In this document: positions 1 through 6,648 of the stretch, one piece after another
How positions within the stretch are numbered: position 1 is the stretch's first letter
Layout of the letters: each line of letters begins with the position of its first letter
Assembly (NCBI RefSeq): GCF_025961475.1
Contig: NZ_JAOQNS010000007.1
Location: forward strand, 62,001 to 126,000
Reading direction: 5' to 3'
Source: Rhodobium gokarnense
GTDB lineage: Bacteria; Pseudomonadota; Alphaproteobacteria; Rhizobiales; Rhodobiaceae
DNA length: 64,000 nt
The notes under the pieces: generated by a model
Told to the model about the DNA's origin: nothing
The model's database searches: none
The model's input: the letters and a program-made list of their open reading frames with translations, nothing else
Position numbers and translations under genes: made by a program

Positions 1-129
1 CTGAAGGAATACCGCGAGCAGTATATGGAAGAGGCGATCGTCGGCGAGGATGGCCTGCCGCCGCCTGAGGCGCCGGCACCGGGTGCCGAAAACGCGCCTG
101 CGGCCCCCGCCGAGACCGAAGCGGGTTAG
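1..129 (+). CDS. C-terminal end of an unidentified protein (5' truncated by window)
   Basis: An open frame runs from base 1 to a TAG at 127-129 and gives 42 residues. It starts with a charged stretch (LKEYREQYMEEAIVGEDG) and ends in a Pro/Ala/Glu-rich tail typical of disordered protein ends. Codon use is GC3-rich like its neighbours, so it is very probably the end of a real gene. Nothing in it identifies a family. It is convergent with fliP, so a flagellar or cell-cycle role is possible but unsupported. Confidence 0.6.
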   Translation: MKEYREQYMEEAIVGEDGLPPPEAPAPGAENAPAAPAETEAG

Positions 130-143
130 TTTTCCAGATTTCC

Positions 144-236
144 TTGCGTTCAGACGTCACGTAGGCTTTTCGGCGCATGGGCGCCGGCGCGCGTTCGCGC
201 TTGCCAAACCCCTCCGCGCCGCGCGAATGGGTTTGG
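144..236. repeat. Dispersed two-hairpin intergenic repeat, copy 1
   Basis: This lies between two convergent genes (unknown + gene and fliP). Bases 144-187 align with bases 42675-42715 at roughly 36 of 42 positions, including an identical 14-base core GCTTTTCGGCGCAT. The core holds a small hairpin (GGCGC, 4-base loop, GCGCC). A second conserved patch (CGTTCG then GCTTGC) follows, then a copy-specific hairpin with 8-bp arms CCAAACCC (204-211) and GGGTTTGG (229-236). Conserved head plus variable stem suggests a REP/BIME-like palindromic element. It may also end transcription in both directions. Confidence 0.55.
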
Positions 237-297
237 TAGGGAGGTCCGGTAGCGTCGCCGCACGTTTCGCCGGCTCTTGGGTCTTGGTCGCCCGGCG

Positions 298-1059
298 CTA
301 TGTGACGCCGAAGGACCGCACCAGGCTGCCCGTGACCAGATTCCAGCCGTCGACGAGCACGAAGAAGATCAGCTTGAACGGCAGCGAAATGACGATCGGC
401 GGCAGCATCATCATGCCCATCGACATCAGCACCGAGGCGATGACGAGGTCGATGATCAGGAACGGCAGGTAGAGCAGGAAGCCGATCTCGAAGGCGCGGC
501 GCAATTCCGAAATCATGAAGGCCGGCACCAGGACGCGCAGGCTGACGTCCTCGGGCGTTGCCGGCACCGGCTCGCCGGACAGCTCGATGAACAGGCCGAG
601 GTCCTTTTCCCGCACATGCTGGCGCATGAAGGCGTGGAACGGCACGGAGGCGCGCTCGAAGGCCTGGTCGATCTCGATGGTGCCGTCGACCAGCGGCGCG
701 ATGCCGTCGTCATAGGCCTGCTGCAGCACCGGCATCATGACGAAGGCGGTGAGGAACAGCGCCAGGCTGATGACGACGGAGTTCGGCGGTGCCGTCTGCA
801 GGCCGATGGCGGAGCGCAACAGCGACAGCACGACGACGATGCGGGTGAAGGACGTCACCATGACGAGGATCGACGGGGCCAGCGACAGCACCGTGATCAG
901 GGCGATGAGCTGGACCGCGCGTCCGGTGACGCCGGTGCCGTCGCCGAAATTGATGGAGACGTTCTGGGCCCACGCCGCGTCGGCCATCATCGCGCCGCAG
1001 AAGACGCACGCCGCCAGACCTATGTGCCAAGCCGTCCTGAGGGCCGGCGTTCGGATCAT
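298..1059 (-). CDS. fliP: Flagellar type III export membrane protein FliP
   Basis: FliP is a core inner-membrane component of the flagellar export gate and forms the FliP-FliQ-FliR complex. The 253-residue product has the expected length. It begins with a hydrophobic cleavable-type leader (residues about 10-31, ending AWA-Q). The family signature follows, with LSLAPSILVMVTSFTRIVVVLSLLR around residues 58-82 and the C-terminal helices LPFLIIDLVIASVLMSMGMMMLPP and FKLIFFVLVDGWNLV. The ATG overlaps the TGA of the upstream fliO-like gene by four bases (ATGA), so the two are translationally coupled. This pair is divergent from the flgB-flhB operon. Confidence 0.96.
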   Translation of the reverse strand: MIRTPALRTAWHIGLAACVFCGAMMADAAWAQNVSINFGDGTGVTGRAVQLIALITVLSLAPSILVMVTSFTRIVVVLSLLRSAIGLQTAPPNSVVISLALFLTAFVMMPVLQQAYDDGIAPLVDGTIEIDQAFERASVPFHAFMRQHVREKDLGLFIELSGEPVPATPEDVSLRVLVPAFMISELRRAFEIGFLLYLPFLIIDLVIASVLMSMGMMMLPPIVISLPFKLIFFVLVDGWNLVTGSLVRSFGVT

Positions 1060-2864
1060 TTATCGGAACTTCCGCTCAGCTCGCTGAGGAGTTTGGCCAT
1101 CTCTTCTTCGATGCTGTCGTTCTCGCGCGACCGCTTGTCGTCCTTCCTGGCGTCTTCGCTGTCGATTTCGACCGTCGGCGCATCGTCGGGGCCGTCTTTC
1201 GCTTCCGGCTTGAAGTCGAACGCGACCTCCTTGTCCGGGCTCGTTCCGGTGTCCGCATCGTCGCCAGGGCGGACGGGGACCTCGACGGGGGCTACGTCGA
1301 TCGGCTTGCCTTTCACGGTCTCGCCCGCTTCTTCGCCCGGGCCGCTCTCGGCAGCGGGCGCATCGGTGCTTTCAGCGGCCGGGCCGTCCGCCGGCTTGAC
1401 CTCGTCGCCGGCAGCGCCGGAGACCGGCGTCTCATCCGTTGCTTCGGTTTCGGCGGCACCGACCTTTGCCGGCTCGGAGGCGGCGTCCGCCGGTGCTTCG
1501 TCCGGCCGCTCGTCGGCTTTTGCCTCCTCGTCGCCAGAGGTCTCGGCCGCGGCCGGTTCGGCGGAGGAGGGGGCCGGCGCGATGGCGTCCGGGGAAGCGG
1601 GTTCGATCCGGTCAGCCGCCTCCGGCACCGGCGCGTCGGCCTTTGCCTCGGGGGCTGGGGCCATGTCCGCTTCGGTCGCGGCGGTCTCCGGGGCGGGGGC
1701 CTCGGGTTCGTCGGCGGGCTTGCCGCCGCCCTTGCGCCCGGCAAGGCCGGCGGCCGCTGCGATCGCGGCGGAGATCGATCCGGCCGTCGAGGACGTTGCC
1801 TCGCGGCCGCGGGCAAAGATGTTTTCGCTGAGGCGCGAGGCGGGGCCGCGGCTCGGCCGCGTCAGGGGCGATGCGGGCTCAGACCGCTCTGCGCCCGAGG
1901 AGGCCGCCGCAGCAGGCCGCTCCGTGCCGGCAGGATTTCCCGCAATTTGGGGGGGCTTGCGCATGTCGCCGCGCTCGCGTGCGGCCGGCGATGGCGCGCG
2001 GGCGGGCTGGCCGGCAGCGGTTTCCGGCCTGGCGGGCCGGGCGGGCGTTTCGGCAGTCTGCTGGCGCTGTGCCTGACCTTGCGGCCCTTGCGGGCGCATC
2101 GGCCGGGGCTGGCCGGGCTGCTGCAGCGGCCGTCCGGCCTCGTCGACCGGCGGGCGCGGACGGGCGGCACCCGGGTGTTGCGGGCGCTGCCGGGGGCGCT
2201 GTCCGGCAGGGCCCGGGCGCTCGCGCATGCCGGCTGCCGCAGCAGTACGCGGCGGTTGCTGATGGGGCTGGGGAGCCCGCGGTTCGGCCTCGCTGGCCCG
2301 GGCTTCCGGTGACACCTCGGCTGCGGGCCGGCGCGGTGCCGCGGGCTCCGGCTCGTGGCTCTCCGCGTCGGGTACGGTCTCGGCCGGCGGCTCCGGCATC
2401 TCGTCGTCGGTGGCGGCGGCCGCGGCCACCGCGGCGGCGGCAACCGGTCCAACGGGGCCTTGCGCGGCCGCAGGCTGCGGCACGGCCGGGGCAACGGCCG
2501 GCTGGGGCATCGGCTGGGCAACGGCCGGGTAGGGCGCGCGCAGGCCCGGCGTCATCGATTGGCCGCGGACGATGTTCTGCTCCACCACCACGTCGCTCGG
2601 TCCGCCGACCAGCACCAGGTGCTCCACATTGTCCCGCCGCACCAGCACGAGCCGGCGCCGTGTGTCGATATGGGCCTGGTCCATGATCGCCAGCCGCGGC
2701 TGGCGCGTGCGCCCGCCCTGGCCGAAGCCGGTCCGGGTCAGGCGCCGCATGATCCACAGGAAGGCCGCAAGCAGGGCAAAGACGATCACGAAGGCGATCA
2801 CGACCTGGATGCCGCGGGCCCATCCGGCGCTCATGCCGAAGGTCTCCATCAGCCAGTCACTCAT
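1056..2864 (-). CDS. fliO: FliO-type flagellar export protein with a very long low-complexity tail
   Basis: The first ~100 residues look like FliO: a short N-terminal segment, one transmembrane helix (about residues 18-40, VVIAFVIVFALLAAFLWIMR) and a small domain with RLAIMDQAHIDTRRRLVLVRRDNVEHLVLVG-type residues. FliO is normally around 100-150 residues; this frame continues to 602. The tail is Pro/Ala/Gln-rich and basic to about residue 330, then acidic Ala/Glu/Asp-rich, and ends in a short helix MAKLLSELSG. The tail should be cytoplasmic and largely disordered. Position directly upstream of fliP with ATGA overlap supports the FliO assignment. The tail function is unknown. Confidence 0.85.
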   Translation of the reverse strand: MSDWLMETFGMSAGWARGIQVVIAFVIVFALLAAFLWIMRRLTRTGFGQGGRTRQPRLAIMDQAHIDTRRRLVLVRRDNVEHLVLVGGPSDVVVEQNIVRGQSMTPGLRAPYPAVAQPMPQPAVAPAVPQPAAAQGPVGPVAAAAVAAAAATDDEMPEPPAETVPDAESHEPEPAAPRRPAAEVSPEARASEAEPRAPQPHQQPPRTAAAAGMRERPGPAGQRPRQRPQHPGAARPRPPVDEAGRPLQQPGQPRPMRPQGPQGQAQRQQTAETPARPARPETAAGQPARAPSPAARERGDMRKPPQIAGNPAGTERPAAAASSGAERSEPASPLTRPSRGPASRLSENIFARGREATSSTAGSISAAIAAAAGLAGRKGGGKPADEPEAPAPETAATEADMAPAPEAKADAPVPEAADRIEPASPDAIAPAPSSAEPAAAETSGDEEAKADERPDEAPADAASEPAKVGAAETEATDETPVSGAAGDEVKPADGPAAESTDAPAAESGPGEEAGETVKGKPIDVAPVEVPVRPGDDADTGTSPDKEVAFDFKPEAKDGPDDAPTVEIDSEDARKDDKRSRENDSIEEEMAKLLSELSGSSDK

Positions 2865-3045
2865 GCGGTTCGGCCTCCCGAGGTAGCGAACGGTGCGCGC
2901 GCGAATCTCGCGCCGTTTCCGGCAAGGTTAACAGAAGCCGGCAAATGTTGCCGCATGGCCGTGTCCGTGCGGTTCAAACGCCGCAGGCAATGCCAGCAAC
3001 CAAGCCGTTTCTTCCGGCAACATGGTTACCCGATCGTTAAGCGCG

Positions 3046-3061
3046 TTAACACCCCGTTAAC
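3046..3061 (+). promoter_or_regulatory. CtrA-binding box upstream of flgB
   Basis: TTAA (3046-3049), seven bases, then TTAAC (3057-3061) is a perfect match to the full CtrA consensus TTAA-N7-TTAAC. An additional TTAA half-site sits at 3037-3040. It is in the 248-bp divergent region between fliO and flgB, about 50 bp before the flgB GTG. CtrA controls early flagellar operons in alphaproteobacteria, and cckA, which phosphorylates the CtrA pathway, lies 3.6 kb downstream. Confidence 0.8.
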
Positions 3062-3112
3062 CATGAAGCCGGCAAGATATGCCGGACCGTTCGATGCGCA
3101 AGGGGATTCACC

Positions 3113-3508
3113 GTGGCGTTCACCGATTTGCGGCTGTTCCAGGCGTTGCGGACGAAGATGCACTGGCACCAGGTGCGCCAGGGCGTCCTCGCCGAGAACA
3201 TCGCCAATGCGGACACGCCCGACTTTGAGGGAAAGGACCTCAAGAAGGTCAGCTTCGACCGGGCGCTGGCCCAGACCCAGCCCGGCATCGGCGCGCGGCT
3301 GACCCATCCGATGCATATCCCCGTGTCGCCCGGCGATCCGCGGTTTTCGGAAAAGGACGACGAGTTCCAACTGACCCCGAACGGCAACGGCGTGACGCTG
3401 GAAGAGGAGATGATGAAGATCACCTCCAACCAGATGGACTACCAGACCGCAACGACGCTCTATTCGCGCGGCCTCGGCATCCTGAAGATGGCCGTGCGCA
3501 GCCGCTGA
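3113..3508 (+). CDS. flgB: Flagellar basal-body rod protein FlgB
   Basis: FlgB is a proximal rod subunit exported by the flagellar type III system. The 131-residue product has the rod/hook N-terminal signature (QGVLAENIANADTPDFEGKDLKKVSF) and the C-terminal heptad helix MMKITSNQMDYQTATTLYSRGLGIL typical of the family. The start is GTG at 3113, preceded by an AGGGG ribosome site about 9 bases upstream. It leads the flgB-flgC-fliE-fliQ-fliR-flhB operon, with 33 bases to flgC. Confidence 0.95.
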   Translation: MAFTDLRLFQALRTKMHWHQVRQGVLAENIANADTPDFEGKDLKKVSFDRALAQTQPGIGARLTHPMHIPVSPGDPRFSEKDDEFQLTPNGNGVTLEEEMMKITSNQMDYQTATTLYSRGLGILKMAVRSR

Positions 3509-3541
3509 CGGCGCCTTTGCGCCAGAAAGGACCGATCCGGC

Positions 3542-3952
3542 ATGGATTTTCTGAAATCGATCATGGTCGCCGCCTCCGGCCTCAGGGCCCAGAACGGCCG
3601 CATGCGGGTGATCGCCGAAAACATCGCCAACGCCGATTCGACCGCGCGCACGCCGGAGGGCGACCCCTACCGGCGCAAGATCCCGACCTTCGTGACGAAG
3701 TTCGACCGCGAGCTCGATGCGGCGACGGTCAAGCTCGGCCGTGTCGCCGAGGACCGGTCGGATTTCAAGACCCGCTACGAGCCCGGCCATCCGGCGGCGG
3801 ACGCCAACGGCTACGTCAAGATGCCGAACGTCAACACGCTGATCGAGACCGTCGACATGCGCCAGGCCCAGCGCAGCTACGAAGCCAATCTCAACGTGAT
3901 CCGCTCGACGCGCACCATGCTGCAGCGGACCGTGGACATCCTCAGGGGCTGA
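3542..3952 (+). CDS. flgC: Flagellar basal-body rod protein FlgC
   Basis: FlgC is a second proximal rod subunit. The 136-residue product has the N-terminal motif GLRAQNGRMRVIAENIANADSTART and ends in the conserved helix YEANLNVIRSTRTMLQRTVDILRG. Length and gene order between flgB and fliE are canonical. It should be exported without a cleaved signal and assemble with FlgB, FlgF and FliE. Confidence 0.95.
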   Translation: MDFLKSIMVAASGLRAQNGRMRVIAENIANADSTARTPEGDPYRRKIPTFVTKFDRELDAATVKLGRVAEDRSDFKTRYEPGHPAADANGYVKMPNVNTLIETVDMRQAQRSYEANLNVIRSTRTMLQRTVDILRG

Positions 3953-4001
3953 CGGCCGCTGACGGCCCGCCCTTTCGCCTTCGCCAGACGAGGACCGCAC
4001 C

Positions 4002-4322
4002 ATGACGACACCGTCGATTGCCGCCAACGCCTATAATGCCGCCCTCCGGCTGGCGAATCAGTCAAACTCGGGAAAGGTTGTCGATCCCAAGGAGGCGCTG
4101 GCGCGGCCGGATTTCGCCAACCTCGTCACCGACGCCGCAAAGGAGGTCGTCAGCGACGGCCGCGCCGCGGAAGGAAAGGCGGTCGACATGCTGCAGGGCA
4201 AGGCGAGCGTCGTCGACGTGGTCACTGCGGTGGCGGAGACCGAAGTGGCACTGGAGACCATGGTGTCGGTGCGCGACAAGGTGATCGCCGCCTATGAACA
4301 GATCATGCGGATGCCGATCTGA
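4002..4322 (+). CDS. fliE: Flagellar hook-basal body complex protein FliE
   Basis: FliE joins the MS ring to the rod. The 106-residue product ends with the family signature KASVVDVVTAVAETEVALETMVSVRDKVIAAYEQIMRMPI, matching other FliE C-termini almost residue for residue in type. The N-terminal third is variable and Ala/Asn-rich, as usual. It lies 49 bp after flgC and 30 bp before fliQ. Confidence 0.95.
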   Translation: MTTPSIAANAYNAALRLANQSNSGKVVDPKEALARPDFANLVTDAAKEVVSDGRAAEGKAVDMLQGKASVVDVVTAVAETEVALETMVSVRDKVIAAYEQIMRMPI

Positions 4323-4352
4323 CCGCGGCGCCGCCGCGAAGGGAGTAGGGCC

Positions 4353-4616
4353 ATGACCGGCCTTGAAGTTCTCGACGTCGCCCGCGAGGGCATCTGGACG
4401 CTGATCAAGGTGGCCAGTCCGATGATGATCGTCGGGCTGGCCGTCGGCGTCGTCGTCGCCCTGTTCCAGGCGCTGACCCAAATCCAGGAAATGACGCTGG
4501 TCTTCGTGCCGAAGATCCTCGCCATCTTCTTTGCCATGATGGTCTCGCTGCCGTTCATCGGACAGGTGCTGTCGACCTATATGGCCCGGCTGACCGATCT
4601 CATCATCGCCGGGTAG
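4353..4616 (+). CDS. fliQ: Flagellar export gate protein FliQ
   Basis: FliQ is a small two-helix inner-membrane subunit of the flagellar export gate. The 87-residue product has two hydrophobic hairpin helices (about residues 15-40 and 50-75) separated by the conserved loop FQALTQIQEMTLVFVPK. An AGGGAG site precedes the ATG. fliR starts 7 bases after its stop, so the two are coupled. Confidence 0.96.
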   Translation: MTGLEVLDVAREGIWTLIKVASPMMIVGLAVGVVVALFQALTQIQEMTLVFVPKILAIFFAMMVSLPFIGQVLSTYMARLTDLIIAG

Positions 4617-4623
4617 GCCGGCC

Positions 4624-5388
4624 GTGACCGTCACCCTCCTGCCCTCCATCGCCGGCATCTTCATGCTGATGTTCGCCCGCTTCGGCACCATGCTGATGCT
4701 GATGCCGGCGCTCGGCGAGACGTCGATCTCCATGCAGGCCCGGCTCGGCTTTGCGGTGCTTTTGACGCTGGTGATGTATCCGGCCGCCGCGCCGCTCTAT
4801 CCGGTCGGCCTCGACATCACCATCCCGCGCCTGATCGCGCTCGGCGGCGGGGAAATGCTGGTCGGCTTCACCATCGGCCTGTCGACGCGGCTGCTTCTGT
4901 CGGTGGCCACGGTCGCCGGCACGACGATCGCCAGCCAGAGCGGCCTTGCCTTCGCCCAGGCGGTGGATCCGGCGCAAGGGATCCAGGGCGCGCTGTTCGC
5001 CAACTTCATCGGCCTCCTCGGCACCACGCTGATCTTCGCCACCGACCTCCACCACGTGGCGATCGCCGGCATCCACGACAGCCTGACGCTGTTCCCGCCG
5101 GGCACCATCCCGCCGATCGGCGATGCCGCCCAGATGGTGCTGATGATCATCACCTCCTCGTTCCAGGTGGCGCTGCAGATCTCCGCGCCGTTCCTCGTCT
5201 TCGGCCTGGTCTTTTATTTCGGCCTAGGGCTGCTCAACCGCCTGATGCCGCAGATCCAGATCTTCTTCATCGCGATGCCGGCCAACATCCTCATCGGCCT
5301 CATCCTGATGTTCCTCCTGATCGGTGCGATCATGACCGCCTATGTCGGCCATATCGAAGCCGGCCTGACGCGCTTTCTCGTGAATTAG
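4624..5388 (+). CDS. fliR: Flagellar export gate protein FliR
   Basis: FliR is the large gate subunit that packs with FliP and FliQ. The 254-residue product has six predicted membrane helices, including LLPSIAGIFMLMFARFGTMLMLMPALGE at the N-terminus, a middle segment with GEMLVGFTIGLSTRLLLSVATVAGTTIASQSGLAFA, and the C-terminal motif FGLGLLNRLMPQIQIFFIAMPANILIGL. The start is GTG at 4624. flhB begins 9 bases after the stop. Confidence 0.96.
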   Translation: MTVTLLPSIAGIFMLMFARFGTMLMLMPALGETSISMQARLGFAVLLTLVMYPAAAPLYPVGLDITIPRLIALGGGEMLVGFTIGLSTRLLLSVATVAGTTIASQSGLAFAQAVDPAQGIQGALFANFIGLLGTTLIFATDLHHVAIAGIHDSLTLFPPGTIPPIGDAAQMVLMIITSSFQVALQISAPFLVFGLVFYFGLGLLNRLMPQIQIFFIAMPANILIGLILMFLLIGAIMTAYVGHIEAGLTRFLVN

Positions 5389-5397
5389 GAGCGCGCC

Positions 5398-6477
5398 GTG
5401 GCCGACGATACCGACCAGTCAGAAAAGACAGAAGAACCCACACAAAAACGGCTCGACGACGCCCTGAAGAAGGGCGACGTGGCCAAGAGCCAGGAGGTCT
5501 CGTCCTGGTTTGCCATGGCCGGCATCGCCATCGTCGTCGCCATGCTGTCGCCGCACATGGCCGGAGCCCTCGGCACGTCGCTGAAGGGCTATCTGGAACA
5601 CGCCGGCACGATTCAGGTCGACGGCGGGTCGCTTGAGATCCTGTTCTGGCAATCGGGCGGGGCGTTCGCCGGTGCGCTGCTCCTGCCGATGGTTCTGCTT
5701 GCCGTGATCGCGGTCGCCGGCAGCCTGATCCAGCACCAGATGGTCTGGTCGCTGGAACCGATCAAGCCGAAGCTTTCCAAGATCTCGCCGGCGTCCGGCT
5801 TCAAGCGGCTGTTTTCGCGCGAGAGCCTCTTCAACTTCGCCAAGGGCGTGGTGAAGATCGGCATCGTCGCGACGCTGATGGTGATCGTCATCTATCCGGA
5901 GCGCGACCGGCTCGACACCATGATAACCGCCGACGTCAACGCGATCCTGGCGATCCTGCGCGAGTTGGTGCTGAAGCTGCTCGGCGCCATCATCGCCGCG
6001 ATGACGGTGATCGCGGCCCTGGACTTCATGTGGCAGCGCCAGCGCTGGCACGAAAAGCAGAAGATGACGCTGCGCGAGATCAAGGACGAATACAAGCAGA
6101 CCGAGGGCGATCCGGCCGTCAAGGCGAAGATCCGCCAGCTCCGCAACGAGCGCAGCCGGCGCCGGATGATGGCCAAGGTGCCCGAGGCGACCGTGGTCAT
6201 CACCAACCCGACCCACTTTGCCGTGGCGCTGCAATACGAGCGCGGCATGAACGCGCCGCTCTGCGTGGCAAAGGGCACCGATGCCGTCGCCCTGAGGATC
6301 CGCGCGGTGGCCAAGGAACACGACGTGCCGACCATCGAGAATCCGCCGCTTGCCCGCACGCTCTATGCCGCCGTCGACATCGACGAGGAGATTCCGGAGG
6401 CGCAATACCGTGCAGTCGCGGAGGTCATCGGCTATATCATGCGTCAGAAGTCGTCCAAGGGGTGGCGGGCGACGTAA
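5398..6477 (+). CDS. flhB: Flagellar export switch protein FlhB
   Basis: FlhB is the export-gate subunit that switches substrate class from rod/hook to filament. The 359-residue product has the hydrophilic N-terminus (DDTDQSEKTEEPTQKRL), four membrane helices, and the cytoplasmic domain with the self-cleavage motif NPTH at residues 270-273 (the cut is between N and P). The conserved KxTxREIKDEYKQTEGDP segment precedes it. The start is GTG at 5398. It closes the flagellar operon; a GC hairpin without a T-run follows at 6496-6513, and cckA starts 171 bp later. Confidence 0.97.
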   Translation: MADDTDQSEKTEEPTQKRLDDALKKGDVAKSQEVSSWFAMAGIAIVVAMLSPHMAGALGTSLKGYLEHAGTIQVDGGSLEILFWQSGGAFAGALLLPMVLLAVIAVAGSLIQHQMVWSLEPIKPKLSKISPASGFKRLFSRESLFNFAKGVVKIGIVATLMVIVIYPERDRLDTMITADVNAILAILRELVLKLLGAIIAAMTVIAALDFMWQRQRWHEKQKMTLREIKDEYKQTEGDPAVKAKIRQLRNERSRRRMMAKVPEATVVITNPTHFAVALQYERGMNAPLCVAKGTDAVALRIRAVAKEHDVPTIENPPLARTLYAAVDIDEEIPEAQYRAVAEVIGYIMRQKSSKGWRAT

Positions 6478-6495
6478 CTGGAAACAAGGTTTGGG

Positions 6496-6513
6496 CGGGC
6501 CGGGGTCGGCCCG
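6496..6513 (+). terminator. Weak hairpin after flhB
   Basis: CGGGCC (6496-6501) and GGCCCG (6508-6513) form a 6-bp GC stem with a 6-base loop just after the flhB stop. There is no T-run, so at best it is a pause or attenuating structure between the flagellar operon and cckA. Confidence 0.3.
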
Positions 6514-6648
6514 GGAATGCCCGACAAGGATCTTTCATCGATCCGGTAACGATCTGGGGACGGGGTTTTTGCGACGGCAATCTTCATTGCAATTGATGTT
6601 TGGCCGGGGAATGCTCTCCGGCACGCCTGAATCGCCTGCGGGAGACCC

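Noticed and set aside
277-2076. 599-codon plus-strand open frame opposite fliP/fliO
   Set aside because: The minus strand encodes FliP and a FliO module with correct coupling; the plus-strand product is low complexity shadow.
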